The notes beneath the pieces are model-generated. The model had not been told where the DNA came from. It did no database searches and was given only the letters and a program-made list of their open reading frames with translations. Source: Proteles cristata cristata (Eukaryota > Chordata > Mammalia > Carnivora > Hyaenidae). Taken from it: a stretch of DNA of 64,000 bases. Positions 37,506 to 48,300 of the stretch are shown in pieces (the stretch's first letter is position 1; the number at the start of each line of letters is the position of its first letter). Location: NCBI GenBank assembly GCA_017311185.1, contig JAESUZ010003526.1:1302001-1366000 (forward strand), given 5' to 3'. The translations under genes were made by a program, and so were the position numbers.

Positions 37506-38605
37506 AACAACGCTGTTTTTGGCAACAGGGCAGATAGATAACCTCAAAACTCTGGAGCAAACTAGAGATGCCCAGTAGACCGCAGGAAGCGTCTTTTAAC
37601 TTGTGGCAAAGACCAAAGTGCGCGAGGGAGCGCTGTGTCTGGAAGGACATCCTTGGATCCCATCATCCGGGTGGGAAGCGGTGTCAGAACAGGATTCGCT
37701 GCAGCGCCGCACGTTACAGCAAAACGCCAGCGACGCGCTGGTTGTCTGTCCCTAGAGGGCTTGTGGGAGACCAGTTAAACCATACTCAAAGGTGCCTGAA
37801 GAGAAGTAGCCATCCAGAAGCACAGGTGCTCTCCTGCAGCCTATTCAGGCGAAGTAATGGCTCAGGGTCTGATCACAATCCACCTGCTGAAGATTGGTTA
37901 TGGTTCCCATTGTCGTGCAACTAGAGACCGCGTTGTCCTCTACAACCTGCGGCCTGCGGCCTGCACTCTGGGTCCCCCACCCTGCCTCCGCTCCGACTCC
38001 AGCACCCTCCCCCCCATGCCGGACCCACACTGGCCTTTTTTCCACGTGGCCTGGAACGCCCCCTCCCAGTATCTTTCATGGGGTTAACTCCCACTCATCC
38101 TATAGCGCTGAGCCTGAGTGGCCCCCAGGTCTGGGAGAGGGGCCTCTCCCTGGGGCCCCAGAGGTCCCTGGGCTTCTGTACCAGCACTGACGGCGCTGAG
38201 GGACAGGGTGCCCGTCTCCTGGTTTGAGCCTCAGTCTTTGAGTGCCTGGGGGGCAGGGACCCTACTTGTTACTCGTAGCTCCTGCATCCAGCTCAGTGCT
38301 TGCTGCAGACAGAGGAGGCATCTTCTGACTCTGAGAAGCAAAGGGGAGGAGGGAGAAGGCTGGGGAAAGTTCCCTGCAGGAAGTGGGAACCAACCTGGAT
38401 CTGGGTGAGGATGGCGAGGGTGTCCCAGGCAGGACAGTGGCAGCAGCAAAAACGTGGAGCTGAGATGTTGAGAGACGCTCCGGACACGGTAAAGCCCACA
38501 GAACCGGGGGGACGGTTGAAGGGGAGACACGGGCCCGGGAGTCAGGGAGCCTGGTTCCCCCTGCAGGGCCTGGCACTGGAAGGTCTCCTCAGCTTTCTTT
38601 TTTTT
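37506..38605. other. Intergenic; L2 relic at the right
   Basis: No gene recognised in 37506-38250. 38260-38560 is a faint antisense L2 (GCTCAGTGCTTGCTGCAG, GTTCCCTGCAGGAAGTGG, GGACAGTGGCAGCAGC). Confidence 0.4.
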
Positions 38606-38608
38606 TTA

Positions 38609-38824
38609 ATTTTTAAAAAATGTTTTATTTATTTCTAGGAGACAGAGAGAGACAGTGTGAGCAGGGGAGGGTCAGAGAGAGAGGGAGTCACAGACTGAAA
38701 CAGGCTCCAGGCTCCAAGCTGGCAGTCAGCACAGAGTCCGACGCGGGGCCCGAACCCACGAACCGCGAGATCATGACCTAAGCGAAAGTCGGATGCTCAA
38801 CCGACGAAGCCACTCAGGCGCCCC
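38609..38824 (-). repeat. Felid Can-SINE (minus), young subtype
   Basis: TTTATTTCTAGGAGACAGAG side; reversed head ends CCACTCAGGCGCCCC. TSD TCTCCTCAGCTTTCT is on both sides. Confidence 0.95.
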
Positions 38825-38825
38825 G

Positions 38826-40305
38826 ATCTCCTCAGCTTTCTGAGCCTTAGTTTCCCCATCCAAAAAACGGGGCGAATAATCCACTGAGGCGGTTCCTGGG
38901 GCAACATATGAATTCTATACTGCTAAGTAAATGTTGGATCATTTTTTTATTAGGAAAATTATTTCCAGAAGCCTGGGATCAAACTGATGACAGGGGCTTT
39001 GAAAAGGAGGCGGGGGAGCTCAGACTCTCCTCCAGCTGCTGACAGGAAGTCCCAGATGCTGGCAAGCAGGAGGGAGGTACAGCCAAGTTTAAAGGTCAGG
39101 GTCATGAGCACCCACATGTGGGCCTGGCCCCTCTAGCATCTGGACTGCCTCCTGCCCAGCCGTAGAGTTCAGGCACTGGCCTTGATAGCCCTCTTTGCTG
39201 ACTGTCCCCCCCACTCCGGGAGCCCGGCTCTGAACACAGATGTTGAAACTAGACACTGAGCACACGGCCATCTGTGGGGTGGGAGCACGCGGCCTCCCGA
39301 GTGCGCTGGCCGCGGCCTCCCCCGTGTCATCAGGATCTCGGGCATCTGGGCTGCAGCCTGGGCTTGGCCTCTCAATCCAAGGGGGTGTCTCTGGCCAGGG
39401 CGGGGGCCACCTGTGACGAAAGGGGACAGATGGACGCTGGAGGTGGGGGGTGTCCATTTAGTGGCTCCTTTGTTTTGTCTCCACAAGAGCAGGAATTCCA
39501 CACCAGGCTCGGCCTTATTTTGCTCTCTTTATTCAACACCTACAGACGCGGGCCACTATGGCAGGTCCAGTCTGGCTCTCGTCCCACTGCTCTCCTTCCG
39601 CTGAAGACGGCCTGAGCCCTGGGCCGGGGCTCTGATGCTCGCATGACGGGGCCCAGCACGGAGGCGCCTTGGTAAAGACCAGGGTGAGAGTGAGGGTGAG
39701 CACTGGGCCGACAGGGCATGGGGAACATGTTGGGGACCAGGGTGAGGGTCAGGGCATGAAGGCAGCTGTGCCGGCTCGGGCACCCAGGCAGCTGGGGCTT
39801 CTGCGGCACCGGCCCCACCCTGCAGCACACCTGCCAGCGCCCAGGGGCTGTATAGTGGGCTCCTGGGTCCCACAGGATGATGGCAAAGGTGGGGGGGCTC
39901 ACATGCCCCCGTGGGCCTTGGCCCCAGTTCCCCTTGCCTCTCCTCGCTTCCTAAGCGACACAAGCTAGGCTCTTCGTCTTGTACCTCGGGATCTTTGCAA
40001 GTACCGGGGTCCTTGCCAGAAACGTCTTCCCACCCCCACGGCTTTGCCAGCCAACTTGTGTTCGTCATTCAGTCTTAGCTGGGGCACTGCCTTGTGGAGG
40101 ATGCCCTCCGGATGTCCAGATCTGCGTGATGTGCCTTTGCTTGGTCCTCCGGCCTCACCCCTCACTCACCTGCGTCGGAGGACTTCTCACCCAGGACTTG
40201 CCTAATGATTTTTCTGACTCCCCCCTACTAGACTGGAAGCACCACGAAGGTTCCCTCATCTACTCCCAGGGCCAGCATGATGCCTGGTATATAGTGCTTG
40301 ATACA
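38826..40305. other. Intergenic, no gene recognised
   Basis: GC-rich DNA without a supported gene. Confidence 0.4.
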
Positions 40306-40309
40306 TGTT

Positions 40310-40860
40310 TGCAGTATGGATGGGTAAGTGTGAGAATGGATGCGTGGATGGACAGACACAAAATTGAGTGATGGCTGAAAGGATGGATGGATAGGGGAAT
40401 GGGGGCAGGTAGGCGCATGAGTGGATGGGTGAGCGTGTGGATGGATAGATGGATGGAGGGATGGATAGATGGATGGGTGGGTGGACAGTGGAAGGGGAAT
40501 GGGGGCTGGCTGGGTGGGGGCAGGTGGCTGGGTGGATGGAAGCAGGTAGGTGGGGGTGGCTGGATGGGGGACAGGTAGGCTCATGAGTGGATGGGTGAGT
40601 GGGTAAGTGGATAGAGGAATCACACATGTGTGCATGCACAGGAAGTTGCATGGATGAGTATCCAGGGAATGGATGGATGAAAGAATAGAGGACATGAGTT
40701 GGGCATACACGGATGAATTAATGGCGGATAATGAAGGAGGGGATGGTGGACTGGGTGGGTGGATATGTAAGTGGGTAATGAATGGGTAGACAATCAGCGC
40801 ATGTAAGACGGGAGGCTGGAGGGATGGGTGGGTGGATGGCTGGGTGAGTGGACTCCTCAC
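40310..40860. repeat. GGAT/GGTG-type interrupted tetranucleotide minisatellite
   Basis: About 550 bp of imperfect TGGA, GGTG and GGAT units, for example GATGGATGGAGGGATGGATA and GGTGGGTGGATGGC. The long minus-strand Pro/Ser/His-rich frames over it are repeat artefacts. The first part (before 40330) has a short L2-like GTATATAGTGCTTGATACAT tail, so it may have grown from an L2 TGAATGA tail. Confidence 0.9.
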
Positions 40861-41665
40861 TCACCTGGCAGGCCTCGGGGACACGCCGGGTGGAGTCAGT
40901 ACACAGCACACCTTGCTCAGTGATCGGGGTCTCTGGGCTCTCCCGGGAACAGCTGCAGTAAAGACCCTCACAGGCTTCCCAGGGCAGGAGCAACACATGA
41001 GTCTGCTGGAGAGACGTGAAGGAGGAAGAAACTGAGGGAGAAGACAAGGAGTGACAGACTCTTGCCTGGGCCACAGCCAGAGAGAGCTGTTTGCATCCAG
41101 GGAGGGGGACCTCAGACCGGGATGCAGGGCTGGTGAGGGAAGATGAGGCTCAGCCTGGGGGCGGCGTGGGGGGATCAGGGGGCCGGGAGCAGCTCAGGGA
41201 GGAGTAGAGAACAGCGTACCTGGGTTCAGGCTGGAGACAGGTGGAGGGATGTCACCTCAGCTGCAGATGCGGGCTTATTTGCCTTCACCTTCTCCCAGCC
41301 AGTCACCCCGTGGGACGTGCTGTGGGGGAGCTGGGCAGAAGTCAGGGAATGCAGGTGGCTGGATCTTCCCAGCGAAGGCAGGCCCCCGAGACCCGAAGGC
41401 ACCGCAGCGACAGTAGAGGAGTGTGTGCTGATCCCCCACGTGGCCTGCACCGCTGGCAGTGCTGGGAGCATCCGGGTGGTTCCCGGGAGCACGGAGGAAG
41501 GAGAGCTCTCCCAGCGGCAGCAGGGCTGGGAGGGAAGGGATCCAGTGCTCACCAGCGCCTACTGTGAGTGCCAGTGTGCCCCCTGCCTTCTGGAAGCTCC
41601 AGGCCAGGGAGGCAGGAGCGAGGCAAGACACTCCAACAGAAGGGACCCTGGTCTCATTGAGCCCC
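40861..41665. other. Intergenic, no gene recognised
   Basis: GC-rich; no supported exon structure. Confidence 0.4.
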
Positions 41666-41669
41666 CTTC

Positions 41670-41770
41670 CACGTACACATCAGGAAACTGAAGCCCAGAG
41701 ACGGTCAGTGACTTGCCCAAGGTCACACAGCAAGCTGGGGTCAGAACCATCCAACACTCAGTTGCCTGAT
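41670..41770 (-). repeat. MIR relic (minus)
   Basis: AGGAAACTGAAGCCCAGAGA, then GTGACTTGCCCAAGGTCACA, the antisense MIR core. Confidence 0.85.
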
Positions 41771-41914
41771 TGCTAATTCCAGTCTACATAGGCCAGGCCT
41801 GGGCCAATTTTTCTTTCCTTCTCTGAAGTAGGTGACTACGTCCTGAGATACAGCAAGACCATATACTGCTTTCCAGGTTTACTATAATTGACGTGATTTC
41901 TGCCACCAGGGAAA

Positions 41915-42125
41915 CCAGAGAATGTAGTGGCTAAGAGCTTGGGTGGAAGAACCCGACTGTCTGTCTGGGTTTGGATTCCAGCTCTGCCATTCATAGCTGT
42001 GTGACCTTGGACAAGTGACCTAACCTCGCTGGCCTGTTTCTTCATCTGTCAAATGGGAGGAATGTAGTACCTCTGCCATAGGTTGTGTTATTGAGGGTAG
42101 GTTCATGCACGTAGGGTGCTTGCAA
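41915..42125 (+). repeat. MIR relic (plus), nearly full length
   Basis: TAGTGGCTAAGAGCTTGG, GATTCCAGCTCTGCCATTC, AGCTGTGTGACCTTGGACAA and CTTCATCTGTCAAATGGG in order. Confidence 0.9.
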
Positions 42126-42839
42126 CAACGCCTGTGGGTAGGAGTATTTTTGGCTCCTGGTTTCTCCAAAAGTGACTCTACCTCCTTACCTCCTCCCAGG
42201 CTGGAAGCTGGAGCCAGAGATCAGGCGGCCAAGGGCCTGAACCGGGCCAGTAGGAGCTGGGCCTTCAGGGAGGGAGGAACCACGATGCCTGTTGGGTGAA
42301 TGAATGGACAAATGGGTGGAATAATGAACGAGTCTGAAATTTGCTGGAATTTACTCGCAGGGCCTGAAATTCACTCCCTCCCCACAGCGCAATCTCCTGA
42401 GACCCCGTACCAGTCTCTTGCCAAAGCCTCTTCCTGTGGGCTCTGCTCTCTCTGCAAGCATCACTCAGCTCTCAGGAGCACCCCAGAGGCCTGTCTACCT
42501 TGTAGGGCCAGGCCTAGCTCAGTGTGGCCTTTCCAGCCTCTGTGGTCCCTGTGCAGGCACACGGGGCCAAGCTGCTCGCGCCCCCTCCTGGGCGGGGCTC
42601 ATCTGCCAGTCTCAGGAACTTTGACCTTGGGGAAATCTCCCTCCACATCAGAGCAGACACACCAACTCAAGGATCGCCCATAGCCCACACGCAATTGAAA
42701 TATATTACCATGAATTTGTTTAAAGAGGATTTGTATGATTTTTACAATGTTGAATTTGTTAAGAGCAAATTACTAGTTACTGTGTGTGAACACGAAATGG
42801 CCATTATGTTCTCCATTCTGGTCACCACTGAGGTCCCAG

Positions 42840-42950
42840 GACCCAGCTCAGTGCTCAGCACTCAGCAGGTGCTCAGTAAACCTTCGTTGACTCAGTGACA
42901 CTCATGATGTTGACTCAGTGACACTCATGATTTGCATCTGACGTCACAGA
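42840..42950 (+). promoter_or_regulatory. L2-tail-derived AP-1/octamer/CRE motif cluster
   Basis: An L2 3' end (GGTGCTCAGTAAACC) is followed by a 23-bp direct repeat (42886-42908 and 42909-42931). Each unit holds an AP-1 consensus TGACTCA (42888-42894, 42911-42917). Immediately after come an octamer ATTTGCAT (42930-42937) and a full palindromic CRE TGACGTCA (42939-42946). It lies about 2.4 kb upstream of the RNF112 start codon. That it is a regulatory element is inference. Confidence 0.45.
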
Positions 42951-43567
42951 TGACAGGAGCGGAGTTTACCAGGTGACATCGTGCAGAGGGCGGCAGACCC
43001 AAACTCAGCAGGTATTACATTTAATTTGGGGTTCTCTTCTCGGAGTTTGCAGATTCTCACATTCCTGTCAGGTTTCAATCCTTCTCAGAGACGGAGGCCT
43101 ACAGAGCCCAGTGCAAAGAACAGGGCCATCTATACCTAACCCCGCCATAGCCAGCCTCCCTGGGCAATGGGTTCCCCTCGGAGCCCCAGAGAGCAGCAGG
43201 GGCCTCTAGGAGGAAAGGATCGGGGTCCAGGCCTTTCTCCAGGAGTACGAGGCTCTCAGCCCGAGGACGTGGTGTGTCTGTCCCGCGCCTGTCCCTCTCC
43301 AGGCGGGTTCCCACCATAGCTCTCAGGTGCCTGGCCTGGGTGTGGGTCCTACCCTTTTAGCCGGCCTCCCCACCCATCTCCAGCCCTTTGTAATCCGGTG
43401 TCTCCACAGCAAGCCAGAGTGACCAGGGTCGGCCTCTTGGGTGCCTGACGGGTGGGGTCACTCTGGGCCAGACCCCAGAAGGGACCTGTGTCTGGGAATC
43501 CACGCTGGGCCTCCCCATCTGGGAACTCTTCCTAAGTATAGCTTGGAGTTTGTGTTTTCGGGTTTTT

Positions 43568-43776
43568 TTTTTCAAAGTTTATTTATTTATTTTGAGAAAG
43601 AGAAAGAGCAAGAGAGCAGGGGAGGGGCAGAGAGAGAGGGAGAGAGGATCCCAAGCGGGCTCTGCGCTGCCGGCTCAGAGCTGGATGCAGGATTCGAATG
43701 TATGAACTGCGAGATCATGACCTGAGCAGATGGGCGAGAGCCGATTGCTTAACTAACTGAGCCACCCAGGCACCCT
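43568..43776 (-). repeat. Felid Can-SINE (minus)
   Basis: TTTATTTATTTATTTTGAGA side; reversed head ends CCACCCAGGCACCC. TSD TTGGAGTTTGTGTTTT on both sides. Confidence 0.95.
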
Positions 43777-43807
43777 TGGAGTTTGTGTTTTTAAAAGTGA
43801 AATCTAG

Positions 43808-44021
43808 GGGTGCCTGGGTGGCTCAGTCGGTTAAGTGCCTGACTTCAGCTCGGGTCATGATCTCACAGTCCGTGGGTTCAAGCCCCGCGTCGGGCTCTGT
43901 GCTGATAGCTCAGAGCCTGGAGCCTGCTTCGGATTCTGTCTCCCTCTCTCTCTGCCCCTCCCCCGCTCACTCTCTGTCTCTGTCTCTCAAAATAAAGACA
44001 TAAAAATAAAATTAAAAAAAA
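43808..44021 (+). repeat. Felid Can-SINE (plus)
   Basis: GGGGTGCCTGGGTGGCTCAG head. TSD AAAAGTGAAATCTA precedes it and follows its A-rich tail. Confidence 0.95.
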
Positions 44022-44049
44022 AGTGAAATCTACCTGGAGTGCTTCATGC

Positions 44050-44600
44050 TCAGAGAGGATAGCAGCTTACCCAGGTCTTGCCCGGACAAGGCAGGTGTAG
44101 AAAGCGCCTCAGGCTCATATGGGTCAGGTGGGAAATGTGGCTGCAGGGCCGGGACCCCTCGGAACCTGTCACAATCAGGCATCTGACCATGAGCTACCTG
44201 AGGGCAAGATCGTGTCCAACCGGGAAGGGGGAGGCAGGGAGGCTCCAGGAGGGAGTGGCCTCTGAGCTGCACCTGCAAGGGTCTCTCAGGAGGCGTGAGG
44301 GGGAGCCCCGCTGCAGACGAGGTGCAAAGGAGCAGAGAAGGGTGGGAGAGGGCGAAGGCTGGAGAGGAAGTTCCAGGCCCGCAGACGCAGGCCAGGTGGT
44401 TTGGGCTTTGGTCTGATGGTTGTCGGGAGCCATGGCTGGTGCTGGAGCAGCACAGGATGCAGCTGGGCTCAGGGGCGATTCCGCTGGCTGTGCACCGGGG
44501 AGTGGATGCGAGGGGCCCAGTGAAGAGGCCATTCGAAGGTCCAGAGGGGAGAGTCGCAAGTTTGAAGCGGGATGAAAGCTTAGTGGAAGGGGAAGACGCC
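44050..44600 (-). repeat. L2 LINE relic (minus)
   Basis: AGTGGCCTCTGAGCTGCACC, GGTGCAAAGGAGCAGAGAAG and GGTTTGGGCTTTGGTCTGAT follow antisense L2 order. Right next to it is a G-run tract (44636-44674). Confidence 0.5.
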
Positions 44601-45379
44601 AAGGGACACACCGCCCGTGTCAGGGAAGTCCAGGGTGGGGGGCAGGGGGGGCGGGGGGGCGGGGGGGAGGGGCGAGGAAAGCAGCAGCTTTTCACCTCCG
44701 GCACCAGTGAGGTGTCCCTGGGGCAGCAGGGAATGCGCAGGACCACATGCAAGATGCTGGCGTCCTAGGGCCCCATGCAGAGCCGGCTGCTCAGGAAAAT
44801 GTCCCTGCAGGGACCGAAGGGAGGCTCTCTGTCACTCTCCGGGGGTGCTCTACCCCATTTCCCACAACCCCCCCCTTTGGCACACCCTGCCCCTCGGCCT
44901 GGGAAGAACCCTGGCTGGGCCATAGGGGCGGTGCCTGCCACGCGCCCACGGTTCCCGTCTCTGCCACGCGCCCATATGGCTTCTCTCTCTCCATCCCTCC
45001 TCCCCCTCCCTGTCCTTATCTTTCCCTTCCGTCTCCATGGCGACTCACCACCCCGGCCTGCCTGCATCCCAGCGCCTGCCAGGGATTCGGAGCCGGCTCG
45101 TCCCTCCCTCCTCCGGAGCCCTGGTTCCCGCAGTCCTGTCTCCTCCCCCTGGGGTGAGTCCAGAGGCAGCCTCCTCTTTCCCGACTGTCACATCTATTTT
45201 CCAGCTCTGACGAGTGGCTGCCGGTTCCTCTGGGGCGCCCATCCCCCACCCCACCGTCCACCTGCCACAGCCGGGCCAGCCCCGAGGACGAAAGGCATCC
45301 TTGCTGCAGCCGCCGGAATCTCGCGTCTCGGGGCCTCCGGTCTCTGCTTCCAGACCTCTCCCCGCTCCCAGCCCCCCCC

Positions 45380-48300
45380 ATGCCGAGGTCCGCCTTGTCA
45401 ATCATTTCCTTCTGTCACCGGCTTGGCAAACAGGCGAGCGTTGGGTCCTGAGATCTGGGGTGTGGGGTGGGGGCTGGGAGGGGTGGGTCTGTGGAGGGGG
45501 GATGGGGGCCGCTGAACCCCAGGAGGAAGACAGAAATCTGGATTCTCTTCTAGATTACATTTTGTCCTCCCCCCCAACCCCCAATTTTGTCTCCAAGGAG
45601 AGAAAACGGAGCTTCATGGGAAATAGCCGCAACAGTTGGTGAGTGGCAAGGCCTGCCAGGCAGGAAGACTCCGGGAACCCGCGGCCTCGGGCCGCCTGGC
45701 CTCCCTCCCGAGGGCCGTGCCAGGGGAGGGCTTGAGGCACGGGGAAAACCTGGTGGGCGCTGCCTGGAGACCAAATGCGGCTCAGAGTGGGAGAGCGGAA
45801 GGAATCTTCTACGAATCCGAGCCACCTGCCCCACCACTGGGAGGCTCTCATCCACTCCCTACGGTCCCGTAGCGAATGCAGGTATCGCTCCTGGGTGTAG
45901 CTCCTTGAGGAGGCCCTTGCAGCCCGAGGCCGTGAGAGACGGTTTTCAGTGCGTATTCGTGCCGGGCACTCGGCAGGGCCGTGCACACGCCCCGAATCGT
46001 GTGATCACCCCGGTGGCCCCCTGAGGCAGGGGCTGCTCACCTCCTCTGTTGTACAGTCAGGAAACAGGGGCCCCGATCAGTGCAGGAGCTTGCCCACCGC
46101 TGCCTGGCGGCCGCGCGGCCGGGCCAGGACTCCATCCAGGCTTCTCCCTGTCTGGTGCTCTGCCCCCACGGTGCTGCTGCCTCCACGCCAGGGTCCCAGG
46201 CTCTGGGGCGCAAGCCAGTGAGAAACGGGCCGAGCGTGGCCTCCCCAAACTGCTGACCCGCCCTCCCCGCGCCCCCACGCTGCTGCCAGCAGCCTGCTCT
46301 GCGTCCCCAGGTCTCATGCGCCGTTCCCCAAGTTGGAGCTGGGCCTGGGGTCCCGGCCCGCAGTGCCGCGGGAGCTGCCGGCCTGCTCCATCTGCCTGGA
46401 GAGGCTGTGGGAGCCCGTCTCGCTGGACTGCGGCCACGACTTCTGCCCGCGGTGCTTCAGCACACACCGCGTCCCGGGCTGCGAGCCGCCTTGCTGTCCA
46501 GAGTGCCGGAAGATATGCAAGCAGAAGAGGGGCCTCCGGAGTCTGGGGGAGAAGATGAGGCTCCTGCCGCAGAGGCCTCTGCCCGCCGCGCTGCAGGTCC
46601 AGGGGCCAGGCCTAGGCGTTGGGGGTTGGGGGGGCATGGAGGGACCCAGGCCGGATCCAGAAGGGGGACACTGGCTTTGGCTCTATTCCAGCAGGGCAGG
46701 GCGGGGAGTGGAGTCGGGGCTGCACACTTGGGGTCCCGCTGCCACCGCCTGGGTGCTCAGGGAACCTTTCTCCGGGCCCAGGAGACCTGCGCCGTGAGGG
46801 CAGAGCCGCTGCTGCTGGTGCGCATCAATGCCTCCGGGGGCCTCATCCTGAGGATGGGGGCCATCAACCGCTGCCTGAAGCACCCCCTGGCCAGGGACAC
46901 CCCTGTCTGCCTCCTGGCCGTCCTGGGGGAGCAGCTCTCAGGGAAGACCTTCCTCCTCAACCACCTGCTCCGGGGCCTGCCGGGCCTGGTGAGGGCAGGT
47001 TAGGGGTCCCTGCCCGGCTTTGGGAAGGGCGTGGGGGCGGGGGGGCCCATCTGATGCTCTCTTCTCTGCGCCGCAGGAGGCCGGGGAGGGCGGCTGGCCC
47101 AGAGGAGGCGGGGCCCTGCAGGGCCTCAGGTGGGGGGCCAGTAACCTCACCAGGGGCATGTGGATGTGGAGCCACCCCTTCCTGCTGGGGAAGGAGGGGA
47201 GGAAGGTGAGGGGCCAGAGGGCAGAGGAGGTGAGCCCGGGGGGGTTGGGGGGACATGGAGGGTGGGGTGTCGGGGACAGCAGGGACAAACGGAGGGGAAA
47301 TGGAGAAAGAAAGCTTTGGGGGCAGGGATGGCAAGACAGGGTGGGGTGAGGCAGGGCTGAGGGGAGCACGTGGGGGAGCACGTGGAAGAGTGAGGCAGTC
47401 CTGACCCCCTGGTTCACTCCCTCCTCTCCCCATTCCCCCCATACAGGTGGCTGTGTTCCTGGTGGACACAGGGGACGCCATGAGCCCCGAGCTGAGCAGG
47501 GAAACCAGGACCAAGCTGTGCGCCCTCACCACGATGCTGAGCTCCTACCAGGTGAAGGCGCTGTGACCTGGCGCCCAGCCGCGTCCGCCGGGGAGTGCGA
47601 GGGATGGTGGCCCTGATCGCATAGACTTCTGTGTCCGGGGTCGCCACAGACTCTGGGGTTGCCCTTGCCGGGGAGGGATGCCCCCAGTCAGTGAGGGTGG
47701 GAAGCTGACGGCCCCTGGGAGAGCTGAAGGTCAGTAGGACCTTCCACCCCCTCAAGGCCAGCCCAGGGCTGCAGGCTGCGGAGGCTCCCAGGCAGGCGTC
47801 TCCCAGGTCTCGGCCTTAGTCAGCCTGTGAGCTTCCTCCTCACCGGGGTCTCCCAGCATCTCTTTGCCTTTGCTGACCCTCTTCCACTTTGTTCTCCTTG
47901 GTTCCAGATCCTCAATACCTCCCCGGAGCTGAGGGACACAGACTTGGAATATCTGGAGGTGAGGAGACACTGGGTCTCGGCGTGCCCCCCGTCCCTGCCC
48001 CGCGACCATAAGGCCAGGGGACTGGATCAGCCGCAGTCAGAGGTGCCTTCCGGCTCTGGCCAAGGAGTTCACCCAAAACCCGGAGCTGGCCTGGGGGCTG
48101 CAGGGCAGAGGGTGAAGTGTGGGATGCCTGGTTGGGAGAGGCAGGGGAGTCCCGGAGCTGGGAGCTGGGCACTGGGGGGCGTGGGTTCCCCGCTGTGCCC
48201 AGGGGGAGGGGGCCGCAGTCCTTGCAGCGGCCCAGCCATGACCCCCGCTGCCTCACCTCCAGATGTTTGCGCACGTGGCTGAGGTGATGGGCAGGCATTA

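Noticed and set aside
40228..40860. 210-codon Pro/Ser/His-rich minus-strand frame
   Set aside because: It lies entirely over the tetranucleotide minisatellite and is a translation artefact of the repeat.
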